From positions 62,001 to 126,000 of the forward strand of contig NZ_JIAN01000009.1 of NCBI RefSeq assembly GCF_000688475.1: 64,000 nt of DNA. Reading direction: 5' to 3'. Each line of letters begins with the position of its first letter. The first letter of the stretch is position 1. This stretch comes from Cellulomonas sp. URHE0023 (GTDB taxonomy: Bacteria; Actinomycetota; Actinomycetes; Actinomycetales; Cellulomonadaceae). Positions 50,801-59,497 of the stretch are shown here, in pieces. The notes below the pieces were generated by a model. It had not been told where the DNA came from. It saw only the letters and a list, made by a program, of their open reading frames with translations, and searched no databases. The translations under genes were made by a program, and so were the position numbers.

Positions 50801-51122
50801 CGAATGCGTGCAGCGTGCCGATCGCGGCACCGTCCAGATCGTCGAGCGCCTGCGAGGCGCATGCGCGGCGACTGCCGTCGGAGGAGCGGCGCTCCGCCTC
50901 GAGCTTCGCGCGCAGGCGGTCCCGCAGCTCGGCGCCCGCCTTCTCGGTGAAGGTGACCGCCGCGATCGAGGCCAGCGGGATGCCGTCGTCGAGCACGAGC
51001 GTGAGGATCCGACTGACCAGGGCAGTCGTCTTGCCCGAACCCGCGCCCGCGTTGACGAAGAGCGTGGATGCGGTGTCGGTCCTGATCCGCTCGCGCGCGG
51101 CCTGGTCCACCGGGGTGGTCAC
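47865..51122 (-). CDS. AddA-like UvrD/Rep helicase with C-terminal nuclease
   Basis: This 1085-aa superfamily 1 helicase-nuclease has Walker A VNAGAGSGKTTALVSR (about 23-38), Walker B LLLDEFQDTD, motif III VGDAKQSIYKFR, later MTIHAAKGLEFP and RLLYVAATRARDHL. The C-terminal RecB-type nuclease motif is GYVDLIFRDDDGTLVIVDYKTD. It would unwind and cut DNA ends in recombinational repair. The GTG start overlaps the upstream AddB-like gene by 4 nt. Actinobacteria usually use AdnAB; this pair may be an extra or horizontally acquired version, perhaps with anti-phage function. Confidence 0.92.
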   Translation of the reverse strand: MTTPVDQAARERIRTDTASTLFVNAGAGSGKTTALVSRILTLVLDDGIPLASIAAVTFTEKAGAELRDRLRAKLEAERRSSDGSRRACASQALDDLDGAAIGTLHAFAQRILAQHAIAAGLPPVLEVLDEVGSSVAFAERWAVLQTALLDDDAMEEPLLLGLAIGLKLEHVRSLAKALGANWDLIATRVLVGEPAPIRLPDLTSLIRRAHEVVASAASCTDPADLLVPKILAVREPLAALEAAIDDGARVAAVRAISALKFSYGKKGSWADIDSVRTEAKGLAAEADDIVAGLLDACVRRVTRWTAERVLDAADARRRDGRLEFHDLLVLARELLVRDASARADLHHTYQRLLLDEFQDTDPIQIEIAVRIAGGADADQAQWTDVVVPSGRLFVVGDAKQSIYKFRRASIATYLEAQEHVGEPVSLTTNFRTVAPVLDWVNTVFSQLITPTPEAQPAYEPLDQFRDELGRGDAVVVLGAEAHTDLPRAAAAVLREREAADVAGIVRRALDDGWQVYDEPARAWRPAQLSDIAILVPARTSLPFLEDAFEATGVPYRAEASSLVYEAAEVRDLLACARAIADPTDELSLVTALRSPLFGCGDDDLWRWRRDGGRFVLWSRQDEDLRGPVADALAALRRLSAAARWSSPSELLGAIIDDRRMLEVAATGPRARDGWRRLRFVVDQARAWSEVSHGGLRAYLAWAAFQGQEATRVAESVLPETDVDAVRVMTIHAAKGLEFPIVIMSGMTAQPNRPRGVQLLWPPTGGYAVKLGAGVQTEDFDDVAPVDEQMDEKERLRLLYVAATRARDHLVVSLHRAAGSNAGTAAATLAGAVGATAGTSFVAPTVERPPRPAQQPPAEPVPPYDEWHSGVVAARASAAKDASIVASGLEGTEPDVVLSDAIDPGLAKGPRNLELPPWSKGRYGSAIGRAVHAVLQTADLATGDGLASAAAAQALAEGVTAQAQLVEDLARSAITSDLVRRAAARESWRETYVGTLQDDGTVLEGYVDLIFRDDDGTLVIVDYKTDAIPAGAVDSRVVYYRPQLEAYARCVSDATGAPVRAVLLFLHPEGSVEREVGLGTSFAAAR

Positions 51123-54100
51123 GAGAGCACCTCCGGCTCGATCAGCTCGACGAGCTCGCGCAGGTCGTCGTCGTGACGTTTGCGCTCCCACCGCTCGCGG
51201 TTGGCTCCGTGCCCGATCCCGTCGGGGTTGCAGTACGAGCACTGGACCCACGCGAAGTCCGGCGCATCGGGGGCGCGCAGCGGGAAGCGGCCAGCGGCGA
51301 TGGACCGCACGATGACGTCGACGGCGTGCGCAAGCGACTCCTCGACCTCGGGCGTCAGATCGATGTCGATGCGTCCGGGGTCCTTGCGCACGAACCAGTA
51401 GCCGGCCCGGACGGCCGAGGTGGTGCGGCCGAACTGCTCGCGCGCGGCGAGCGCGTAGACCGGGAGCTGAAACTTCGTCGCACCGGCAAGCGGGTCGCCC
51501 TGCGTGATCTCCTTGAACGAGCGCCGGCTCCCGGTCTTCAGGTCGGTCACATAGACCGTCCCGTCCGATCCGACATCGACCTTGTCCGCGCTGCCCCGCA
51601 GCAGGACCGTCCCACCCGTGACGGCGATGCCGAGGGCGGGCACATCGTCGGATCCGAAGGGCATCTCGCTCGCGACGACCCGCGCACCGACCGACGAGCG
51701 CCACGCGTCATCGCGGTCGAGCATCGCCTGCAGGTCCGCCTCGATCCGCTCGCGTTCCCGTTTCCACAGCCTGGGGTGCCCGCTGAGCCCGTCGGCTTCG
51801 ACGCCGGCGGCCAACTCCTGCGCGATCGTCACCAGCCGGGCCCGCTGCTCGGGCGACCACGGCACACCGGCGCCGGGCAGGTCGTCGGCGAAGTCCCGCA
51901 CGAGGCGGTCGAGGCACTCGTGCACGAGCGTCCCGATGTCGGCTGCGCTGACGGTCACGAGGTCTTCGGGGGCCTCGATCGGGGCGACTCCCAGCAGCCG
52001 TTGCACGAAGAACGAGTGCGGGCACGAGATGTAGCTCTCGAGTGCCGTCGGCGAGATGGTCCGGGTTCCATCGGCGTAGTCCGGCAGGCCCGTCAGCGGT
52101 CCCAGGTTGCCATCGAACCGCGAGAACGCCTCGCCGGCCCTGGCGTGGAGCATCTCGCCGGCGGCGGTGACGACGCCGTCCTCCAGCCCACCCTCGAGTG
52201 CCCGGCGCGTGCGCCACTCCTGGTCCGTGGCGACCCGGGATGTCGTGAGCAGCGCTCGGGCGAACGAGCCGACACGGTCCACGGACCCGGCGGGGTACTC
52301 GGTGTACTCCCACTCCGTCGCGGCGAGCTCCTTGTCACCGCTCAGCTCACGCAGGGAACTCAAGAGCCAGCGGCTGGGCAGTCGACGGCTGGAGCTGCGC
52401 AGGTCCCCGCGCGGGAAGGACGCGACGACGTCCGGTGCCGACGAGAACGCGGCGAGCAGGTTGCGGAACGCTCGGTCCTGCGCGTCCCGAGACGTCTGCA
52501 GACCTCCTGCCGCGACCGCACGCACCGGGTCCGGCAGGAGCGCGTCGACCCGGAGCCGCCCCGGGTACAGGTCCTCGCTGAGCCCGACGACGTGCACCAC
52601 GTCCAGGTCGAGCCCGATGGCTTCGGACAGCGGCGCGACGAGCACCCCGTCCCCGACCCGGCCGACCCGCGGCAGGGCGTCGTCGAGCTCCAGCTCCAGG
52701 GTCTCGCGCAGGGCGGTCAGCGACGCGTCGTCGCCGATGTCGTCCAGGACGTCCAACCCACGCAGCACCGACGTGAGCACCGCGAGCGCGTTCCGCTCTT
52801 CCGGGGGCAGGGTGGCCAGGTCCTCGCCGACGCCGATCAGGTCGCTCACCAGCTCGAGGCACCACGCCGACAGCTCGGCCCATGAGGTCATCCGCCCGGC
52901 GCCGGCGAGCTCGGCGCGCAACCGACCGACGAACGCACCCAGCTCGGCACCGGCCTCGGCGCGCCGTCGCGCCCTGTCGTCGGCGCCCTGACGCTCGTCG
53001 TCAGGTACCACGAGGCCCTTGGCTGCTTCCCTCGCGACATAGGACGCCAGCCGGCCGTCCCAGTCGTCGCCGCGGACGATGCCAGCCTCGCGCGACGTCC
53101 GTTCCCACCGAGACACCGACACCCGGCGGCCGGTGTAGTCGCGGATCGGCGCATCCGCGAGCGCCCGGAACAGCTCCGCCCGCGGCACGTCGTCGTCGGC
53201 CAGGCGCAGGATGCCGAGCACCGCCCGTGCGATCGCCCGCTCCGCCACGGGCCGCGTCCCCGGCCCCTGCACCCGGATCTGCGCCGCCTGGAGTTGCTCG
53301 TGCAGCAGCCGCCCGTACGGGTTCGCGCTCGCGTACAGCACCGCGACGCGCTCGGCAGGCGTGGTTTTCAGGGTCTCGACGACGTCCCGGACGACCGCGC
53401 GGACCTCGTCGTCGGAGTCCGAGGTGTTGAGCACGCGGGTGGCGGTCGCGACCGTGCCGTTCGTCTCCGGCGCATCGAGGAGCCACCGCACTCCCGCATC
53501 TGCCCGCTCGGTGTGCGTCGTTCCCACCAGCACGTGGACATCGCCCACGTCGGCGAGCGCCCCGAGGAACCGCCGCTGCGCCGCATTCAGATCCTGCGGC
53601 AGGTAGACGACGACAGGGGCGGTTCGGGTGGCGCGCTCGGTGGCGCGGTCGAGCAGATCGCGGACGTCGTACCAGCCGCGTGCCAGGGTCTGGGTCGCCA
53701 CCCGGTGCAACCGCACGGTGTCCCGCGCCGTGCTCGACGCCGCCGAGACGGCCTCCAGCTCGTCGTCGGACAGGTTCCGCAGCTCACCGTGGGCCCTCGC
53801 CAGCGCCCGGACTGTGGCGGGATGGTCCGCGACCTCCGCGAAGACTCCCGGGTCGTCGCGCAACGCTCGCCGCCAAGCCGCCGCGACGACCGGCCTGGTC
53901 GCGGGCCTCCGCGGCGCGAGGCTCTGCGCCACCAGCCGCTCGGCAAGCCGATCGAGCGTCGTGAGCTCGATGCCGGCGATCCCCGGAGATTCGGGTGACG
54001 TCGACCCGTGCTTTGCAAGGTGCCGGCGGGCGACCGTCCCCGCGAGCTGGCTGGGTGCCGCGAGGATGACAGGAGCCATCGGATCGTCGCGCTTGAGGTG

Positions 54101-54166
54101 CGCGACGAGCCCCCGCAGCGCGGCCAACGCCGGAGCACCGTACGGCGTTGTCGTGACGTCCAACAT
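51119..54166 (-). CDS. AddB-like helicase/nuclease partner
   Basis: This 1015-aa protein paired with the AddA-like gene has an N-terminal helicase-like region (VILAAPSQLAGTVARRHL) that lacks a Walker A lysine, so it is probably inactive as an ATPase. The C-terminal RecB-type nuclease is GSADKVDVGSDGTVYVTDLKTG. The Fe-S cluster cysteines normally flanking the nuclease are partly present: ISCPHSFF and QCSYC are seen, but the usual last Cys near the C terminus is replaced (GHGANRERWERKR). The ATG at 54,166 has GGAAGG upstream. It is the first gene of a coupled two-gene unit. Confidence 0.9.
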   Translation of the reverse strand: MLDVTTTPYGAPALAALRGLVAHLKRDDPMAPVILAAPSQLAGTVARRHLAKHGSTSPESPGIAGIELTTLDRLAERLVAQSLAPRRPATRPVVAAAWRRALRDDPGVFAEVADHPATVRALARAHGELRNLSDDELEAVSAASSTARDTVRLHRVATQTLARGWYDVRDLLDRATERATRTAPVVVYLPQDLNAAQRRFLGALADVGDVHVLVGTTHTERADAGVRWLLDAPETNGTVATATRVLNTSDSDDEVRAVVRDVVETLKTTPAERVAVLYASANPYGRLLHEQLQAAQIRVQGPGTRPVAERAIARAVLGILRLADDDVPRAELFRALADAPIRDYTGRRVSVSRWERTSREAGIVRGDDWDGRLASYVAREAAKGLVVPDDERQGADDRARRRAEAGAELGAFVGRLRAELAGAGRMTSWAELSAWCLELVSDLIGVGEDLATLPPEERNALAVLTSVLRGLDVLDDIGDDASLTALRETLELELDDALPRVGRVGDGVLVAPLSEAIGLDLDVVHVVGLSEDLYPGRLRVDALLPDPVRAVAAGGLQTSRDAQDRAFRNLLAAFSSAPDVVASFPRGDLRSSSRRLPSRWLLSSLRELSGDKELAATEWEYTEYPAGSVDRVGSFARALLTTSRVATDQEWRTRRALEGGLEDGVVTAAGEMLHARAGEAFSRFDGNLGPLTGLPDYADGTRTISPTALESYISCPHSFFVQRLLGVAPIEAPEDLVTVSAADIGTLVHECLDRLVRDFADDLPGAGVPWSPEQRARLVTIAQELAAGVEADGLSGHPRLWKRERERIEADLQAMLDRDDAWRSSVGARVVASEMPFGSDDVPALGIAVTGGTVLLRGSADKVDVGSDGTVYVTDLKTGSRRSFKEITQGDPLAGATKFQLPVYALAAREQFGRTTSAVRAGYWFVRKDPGRIDIDLTPEVEESLAHAVDVIVRSIAAGRFPLRAPDAPDFAWVQCSYCNPDGIGHGANRERWERKRHDDDLRELVELIEPEVLS

Positions 54167-54866
54167 GGCGACCTTCCGAGCGGATCGGCACGGCATCGTG
54201 CCTGGCCATCACAGCACAGTTCGCGCGAGCACCGGCTCCAGCCACCGCGCGAGACGGACTCCGCTCGATGGCTCGGCCTGGCTGCTAGCCGGAACGAGGC
54301 CTGCCGCCCTCCTTCTGCCACGTACCGTCACGCGGCTCGGCGGTGGAACTTCGGCTAGTGGGTGGCGTAGCGGACCACGAAGCCATCGGTATCGAGCGTG
54401 AGCAAACCCGCCCCGTGGAGCCCGACCACCAAGAGGTCCATGCGGGGCTCGCCCAACGTCGCGACGCGTCCGTCGAGGAGTGACTACACCGTCACGGTCT
54501 CGGTGAGCGCCTTTGAGCGCACCCACCATGGCCCCGGCACGGGTGCCGAGCCGCGGCACGGCGGTCAGGCGGCGAACTGCGCCAACTGCTCAGCATTCGA
54601 TCCAAGACACAGGCCAGTCCGAAAGGTGTTGTCCGGATGAGCGACCAGACGTCGAGCAAGGCTCTGCGGAGAGGACGGCGGTGGGTCCAGCCATTCGCTG
54701 CCGAGCGGCCCAGCGAGATCGAACCGAACGCCTCGTCGCCAATTTCTGAGTTTCGCGCGACCCGGTGCTCGGGGATAGCGCAGAACCGCGCCCGGCACGC
54801 ATGCTTTCTCAGATTCCCACCCGATGCGCCGATCTAAACGTTGTCGATCGAGTGTGGGGAGGGTGC
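54167..54866. other. 700-bp gap between divergent genes, AT-richer, no clear gene
   Basis: Both strands hold only short ORFs without coding character. A minus-strand stretch near 54,359-54,485 reads LLDGRVATLGEPRMDLLVVGLHG style protein sequence after a stop and may be a relic. The composition is less GC-rich than core genes. The promoters for the AddB-like gene and for the unknown gene at 54,867 must be here. Confidence 0.5.
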
Positions 54867-55835
54867 GTGAGCGCGACCTTCAGCGTGCAGCACTCCGCGA
54901 AGCAGCAGGTCGATGCCGCTGGGCGAGCATCGAAGCGCGCCAGGCACCGCCTTGGGGACGCCACCGACCAGCTTGCGATCCCAGACATGGCGCTCGACGC
55001 TCTCGGCGAGCTGGACCATCTCGAGGCACGCGTCCTCTTAGAAGTTCCGTCACGTCCTGCTCCCACGCCGGTGGGTCGGTGGACCGTGACTCTCCCGGAG
55101 CTCGCGGAGATCGCTCGGCGCTTGAACCTCACCCCAGCGGCCACTCCTCGGGAACTCGAAGGAGTCTCGGACGGCATCCGGGAGTCGATCGTCGGACTCG
55201 CTGCGGACTCCAGCTCGGCCGTACTGATCTTGGCGGCGTACGACGACGGCCAGGAACTGGATGAGGTCATCGCCATTCGGAGCGGCTCACAACCGCTCGC
55301 GCTCCTCTTGGCCTGTACGAACGAGCTCGAGCATCGCTGCCGCGTCGCTACGAACAGCCCTGACCGTGTCTCGGCAACGCTCGATTCCCGCACCGTCGAA
55401 CTCAAGCGACGTCAGGACGACGACGTGTTTTCGCTCTTCCGGATGTTCCGCAACCACAGAGTCGACGTCACCGTGCGCCGTCGAAGTCGAGAACAGGAGC
55501 GCATCCGCGACGACCGCGAGACACGTATCGTCGGCGACGCCGAAAGAACGGACCGACCGAGGGAGCGCCGGGGCGAGCTCAGCCCGTTCGGCCTGAGACA
55601 GAGTCGCTGGAACGCTTGCCTCAATCTCGTGCCCGACGATCAGCCGATGGCCTGGACCGAACTCGACCAGGACCTGCTCCCTTGGGCACCGCCGCGGACT
55701 GCCGCGTCGTTCAACTGGGACGGATCGCCCTGGACCGGAGATCCTCTCGCCATTCTGTCGGATTCCGAGCTGTTCGCGCGTGAAAACGAACGAGTCTCGG
55801 ATGGCACGTCGGCGAGGGCACCGCGGTTGAGGTGA
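54867..55835 (+). CDS. Hypothetical protein, unknown function
   Basis: This 322-aa protein begins at GTG with GGGAGGGTG upstream. Third codon positions are mostly G/C in this frame and less so in the overlapping minus-strand ORF, so this strand is chosen. The N-terminal half is Ala/Leu-rich helical (QLAIPDMALDALGELDHLEARVLLEVP); the middle is basic and acidic mixed (ERRGELSPFG). No TM helix and no recognised motif. It precedes the MBL-nuclease-helicase operon by about 390 bp on the same strand, but co-transcription is not assured. Confidence 0.6.
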   Translation: MSATFSVQHSAKQQVDAAGRASKRARHRLGDATDQLAIPDMALDALGELDHLEARVLLEVPSRPAPTPVGRWTVTLPELAEIARRLNLTPAATPRELEGVSDGIRESIVGLAADSSSAVLILAAYDDGQELDEVIAIRSGSQPLALLLACTNELEHRCRVATNSPDRVSATLDSRTVELKRRQDDDVFSLFRMFRNHRVDVTVRRRSREQERIRDDRETRIVGDAERTDRPRERRGELSPFGLRQSRWNACLNLVPDDQPMAWTELDQDLLPWAPPRTAASFNWDGSPWTGDPLAILSDSELFARENERVSDGTSARAPRLR

Positions 55836-56224
55836 TGCGCTCGAGGCGGTGCACCTCCGGGGCCGGCCCAAGCGGAACGTCGCTACGCGCACCATGACAA
55901 GCGCCAAGGCGATGGCGTCGCTCACGAATGCTCGCCCTGGGCGAGAACAGCCATGCGTGTCAACCGATGACTATTTTGATCAACAAGGGCACCCTTTCCG
56001 CGACCAGTTGCGGAGGTGGCGGTCTCGAAGGTATTTCGGCGGGTCTCGGCGACGATGGCGAACGTCTGATCTGCATGTCCGTGATCGCGGGTCCGTCGAT
56101 GCCGACGATCGGACCGGTCCGTTGACGTGATCAACAGCGGGACTCGGCCGTTCATTCTGCCAACGAGGTAGCGCGTACCGCCGGACGGGTGAGCGTGTCG
56201 GACCCGCCTGGGACCGTCCACGAC
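55836..56224. other. 389-bp upstream region of the MBL operon
   Basis: No gene is supported. The 9-mer TGATCAACA occurs twice in direct orientation (55,977 and 56,128). Short ORF pieces run on both strands without a common frame, so a decayed mobile element is possible but not shown. Probably contains the promoter of the operon. Confidence 0.45.
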
Positions 56225-57487
56225 ATGACAACAATGACGACCCAGATGCGGGTTCGGGTGCACCGCGGCTGTCACGAGGTCGGTGGCACCTGCGTGGAGG
56301 TGGAAGCCGGCGGGTCACGCTTGGTCCTCGACGTGGGTCGACCACTGACCTCGGGTACCGACGAAACCATCGCCCTGCCTGACGTCCCGGGGCTCGCGGA
56401 CGGTTCGGACCCTTCGCTGCTCGGCGTGCTGATCTCGCACGGACATCTGGACCACTACGGCCTGATCGACCAGGTGCACCCGTCGGTCCCGGTGTACGCC
56501 GGGCAGGCCGCCTCCGCGGTCGTCGAGGCAGCCCGCTTCTTCTCGCCGCGCGGACCAGCGCTTCGGCCGTCGGGCTATCTCGTCGACGGGCAGACGTTCG
56601 AGCTCGGCCCGTTCGTTGTGACGCCGCACCTCGTGGACCACAGTGCGTTCGACGCGTACGCCTTCGTCGTGGAGGCCGCTGGCCGACGCCTCATGTACAC
56701 CGGCGACCTGCGGGGTCACGGGCGCAAGCGGTCGTTCGCGAGCATGCTCGAGACGCCGCCGGCTGGCATCGACACCCTGCTCATGGAGGGGACGCATGTC
56801 GGGTCCGAGCGTGCCGAGCCTCGGACGGAGACGCACGTCGAGCTGGATCTCGCCGATTCCTTCCGCTCGACGGCTGGCCTGGCCGTCGTCGCTAGCTCGG
56901 CACAGAACGTCGACAGGCTGGTTACGGTCTACCGGGCTGCCCGGCGGGCCGGTCGTACTCTGCTCGTTGACCTGTACTCGGCGGCTGTCGCTGAAGCGAC
57001 CGGTCGGCCGACGATCCCTCGCCCCGGATTCCCCGGCCTCGGCGTCTGGGCACCGCGCCGTCAGCGCGTGCAGGTCAAGGAGTCGGGCGAGTTTCATCGC
57101 ACGGCGGCCGTCCGGCGCTACCGCGCGTTCACCGAGCAGCTCGTCGCCCATCCGGAGCGCTACGTCGTCCTCGGGGGATCCTCGGCTGCGCACGAGCTGT
57201 TGCGCGACGGTGCCCTGACCGCCGGCGGCACACTCGTGTGGTCGATGTGGTCTGGGTACCTGGCCGAACCTTCGGGAGTCCGGCTCCGGGACGCGGCCCG
57301 CCTGGCCGGTGTCCCCCTTGTCGAGCACCACACCTCGGGTCACGCATCCGTGAAGGATCTGCGTCGCCTTGTGGAAGCCGTCAATCCCGCGGTGGTAGTG
57401 CCGATACATACCGATGGTGCCGACGAGTTCGCCAGGCACTTTCCACGGACTGCTCCGCAGCACGACGGCGTGTGGTGGTCGGTATGA
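56225..57487 (+). CDS. MBL-fold hydrolase (RNase J/CPSF-like)
   Basis: This metallo-beta-lactamase-fold protein of about 420 aa contains LISHGHLDHYGL (HXHXDH), a later VDHSAFDAYAF, MYTGDLRGHGR and HHTSGHAS, all ligand positions of the RNase J/beta-CASP type. This would be an RNA or DNA nuclease. An earlier GTG (56,189) is possible, but the ATG is nearest to the conserved core. Its stop overlaps the next gene by 4 nt, showing coupling with the PD-(D/E)XK-like nuclease. Confidence 0.88.
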   Translation: MTTMTTQMRVRVHRGCHEVGGTCVEVEAGGSRLVLDVGRPLTSGTDETIALPDVPGLADGSDPSLLGVLISHGHLDHYGLIDQVHPSVPVYAGQAASAVVEAARFFSPRGPALRPSGYLVDGQTFELGPFVVTPHLVDHSAFDAYAFVVEAAGRRLMYTGDLRGHGRKRSFASMLETPPAGIDTLLMEGTHVGSERAEPRTETHVELDLADSFRSTAGLAVVASSAQNVDRLVTVYRAARRAGRTLLVDLYSAAVAEATGRPTIPRPGFPGLGVWAPRRQRVQVKESGEFHRTAAVRRYRAFTEQLVAHPERYVVLGGSSAAHELLRDGALTAGGTLVWSMWSGYLAEPSGVRLRDAARLAGVPLVEHHTSGHASVKDLRRLVEAVNPAVVVPIHTDGADEFARHFPRTAPQHDGVWWSV

Positions 57488-58743
57488 GCGGAGCCAGCGT
57501 GATCACGACCAGCGACCTGCCCGGTGTGCTTGAGGCACTCGGTGCCCAGCCCGAGTCCATCCAGTACAAGCAGGACATCCCACGGTCGATCTCCTCGAAG
57601 ATCGTCCGGTTCGTCAAGGACGGTCGACGCGGCGTAGCAGTCGGTGCAGACGTGAAGCACCAGATCGACGCATTCACCGACCTCCTCGCTCTGCACCTGA
57701 ACTACCCGGAGGCTTCGCTCGCTCGAGAGGATGTCTGGCTCTGGTTCGCGGACCGCTCCGGTGACGGCGAGACCGAGGTCGCCATGCGGACCCTCGCCAG
57801 GAACGTGAGCGGCGTCCGCGTGCACCTGCGCGGGATCACGTCCGACGGGATGCTGCGCGAGCTGGACGGCGAACAGGTCCCATGGGAGGACGACAAGCAC
57901 TACTCGTACGGCCAATGGGCCAAGCTCCTGGCGGAACTCCCGGACGAGCCACCAAGCCTCGTCACCAAGTTGATCGTTGCCACCCGCAGGCCGGAGTACC
58001 GCGCCTACCCGATGCTCTCGTCGCACGGGAAGAACTGGTCCATCCGGTTCGAGGGTCTTCAGGTCGCGGTCTGCTCCGCGACCGGGGGCGTGCTGACCGT
58101 AGGCAAGGAGCGTGCCGACGGGCGCCCTAGTCACCACCGGGACCGTTGGGTTGCCGCCGCCGGCATCGCGCCCCTGGTCGTGAACGCGACCGACGAGTCG
58201 ATCGAGGAGGCAGCCTCCGTCCTGCGGGCATTCGCGGCGTCCCCCGTATCGTCACGTGCCACGATCGGGCTGCAGGACGAGCACGCCCTCGAGTCACGGA
58301 TCCTGCGCGGCACCGTCCCCTTGTTCACACCCGACGGCCAGTCGCTCGAGCTCATCAGGTCGCACCCCGTCGTGAACTGGGGCAGCCAGTTCCCCACCCG
58401 ATGGGGCGTACGCACACGAGCCGCCCGCTACCTGGACGGCATGCTCCACGTCGACGAAACGCCATGGGCCGTCGAGATGAAGGTCGACGGTGTCGGAGGT
58501 GAGCGCTACTTCAGGCACGCTGTCCACCAGGCAGTCCTCTACCGGGACTTCATCCGAGGCGCAGTTCCGCTCTCCGGCTGGTTCGACCGGTTCAAGCTAG
58601 ACCATAAGAAGTGCGAGGCCGCGGTCGTGGTGCCGGAAGGTATGTCCGCCGCCGCCGAGGAACGGCTTAAGACCGTCGCGGGCGCGTTCGATGTCTCGCT
58701 CATCCTCGTGCCGGTCGAGGACGCGCTTCGGCCCGGCGCTTGA
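57484..58743 (+). CDS. Putative PD-(D/E)XK-fold nuclease
   Basis: This 419-aa protein is not a recognised family. Near residue 320-350 it shows a D/E-linker-EXK pattern (LHVDETPWAVEMKVDG) followed by an AVHQAVLYRDFI helix with the Q-X-X-X-Y signature of PD-(D/E)XK nucleases. The N-terminal 300 residues have no clear motif. The gene overlaps both neighbours by 4 nt (MBL stop, DraG-like start). It is a plausible nuclease effector of the operon, inferred from pattern only. Confidence 0.62.
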   Translation: MSGASVITTSDLPGVLEALGAQPESIQYKQDIPRSISSKIVRFVKDGRRGVAVGADVKHQIDAFTDLLALHLNYPEASLAREDVWLWFADRSGDGETEVAMRTLARNVSGVRVHLRGITSDGMLRELDGEQVPWEDDKHYSYGQWAKLLAELPDEPPSLVTKLIVATRRPEYRAYPMLSSHGKNWSIRFEGLQVAVCSATGGVLTVGKERADGRPSHHRDRWVAAAGIAPLVVNATDESIEEAASVLRAFAASPVSSRATIGLQDEHALESRILRGTVPLFTPDGQSLELIRSHPVVNWGSQFPTRWGVRTRAARYLDGMLHVDETPWAVEMKVDGVGGERYFRHAVHQAVLYRDFIRGAVPLSGWFDRFKLDHKKCEAAVVVPEGMSAAAEERLKTVAGAFDVSLILVPVEDALRPGA

Positions 58744-59474
58744 TCGAGAACCGGATCGCCGGGTTCCTCGCCGGTTACTGCCTGGGCGATTCCGCCGCTC
58801 GCGGTGCAGACGACCTTGGCCGCTCGGCCCGCGCGATGCTCGCATCTGCCGAGCGCCTCTCGTCGTCGGCGGAGACCCGCGAGCCATGGCACCTGGCGCC
58901 CGACGACGCCCCGGAGGTTCTCCTGGCCATGGCGCTGCCGATCGCGGCCGCGATCGCATGGCGGCCGCACACCCCGAGCTTCTTGTATCCACGACCTGAG
59001 CTGACACCGGTCAACGCCGGCTGGCTCGACTACATGGTCAACGCCGCGGTCGACCCGTCGGTCGGGTCTCAGGACCTTGGCGTCATTCGGGCGGTGGTCC
59101 GCAACCTCGCGCGCCGGCTACTCGAGGACCCCGACCCAGGCCTCGACTCGCTGATCGGCTGGCCGCCGCATCCCGACGTCGTCGAGACGATGCACCGCGC
59201 ACTCGTGTACGGCGGCCCGCTCACTGTCGACTCAACGCCCGGCACCGTCCTGCGCACGACCACCGACGCGTTCGACCTGACGCGCACAAACCCAGACGTG
59301 CCGAGCGCACTCGCGTCTGCGGCCGGAGCCCGCCCAGCCGTGGCGGCACTCGCAATCGGCCTCCTCGGCGCGACGCACGGTGCATCGGCGCTGCCGACCG
59401 CGAACCTCGACATCGCCACGACGACGTCGCGCCTAGCGCGCGACCTTGTCCACCGAGGAGCCGAGCCGGCTTAG
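58740..59474 (+). CDS. ADP-ribosylglycohydrolase-like protein, degenerate
   Basis: This 244-aa protein starts at TTG inside the upstream stop. The N terminus NRIAGFLAGYCLGDSA and the later GLLGATHGASALP match the DraG/ARH fold (RGXLLGXAXGDA and GALAGAXXGXXAIP). The Asp residues that bind Mg in active ARHs (the DTDT-type motif before GALAG) are not seen here (GARPAVAALAIGLLGA), so catalysis is doubtful and it may only bind ADP-ribose or an ADP-ribosylated partner. It lies between the nuclease and the helicase and is part of the coupled unit. Confidence 0.68.
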   Translation: MIENRIAGFLAGYCLGDSAARGADDLGRSARAMLASAERLSSSAETREPWHLAPDDAPEVLLAMALPIAAAIAWRPHTPSFLYPRPELTPVNAGWLDYMVNAAVDPSVGSQDLGVIRAVVRNLARRLLEDPDPGLDSLIGWPPHPDVVETMHRALVYGGPLTVDSTPGTVLRTTTDAFDLTRTNPDVPSALASAAGARPAVAALAIGLLGATHGASALPTANLDIATTTSRLARDLVHRGAEPA

Positions 59475-59497
59475 TTCTCAAGCGTCTCGCCGCGACG

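Noticed and set aside
55287..55925. Minus-strand 212-codon ORF opposite the unknown gene at 54,867
   Set aside because: The plus-strand frame has the stronger third-position G/C pattern and a good ribosome binding site; the minus frame has no recognisable motifs.
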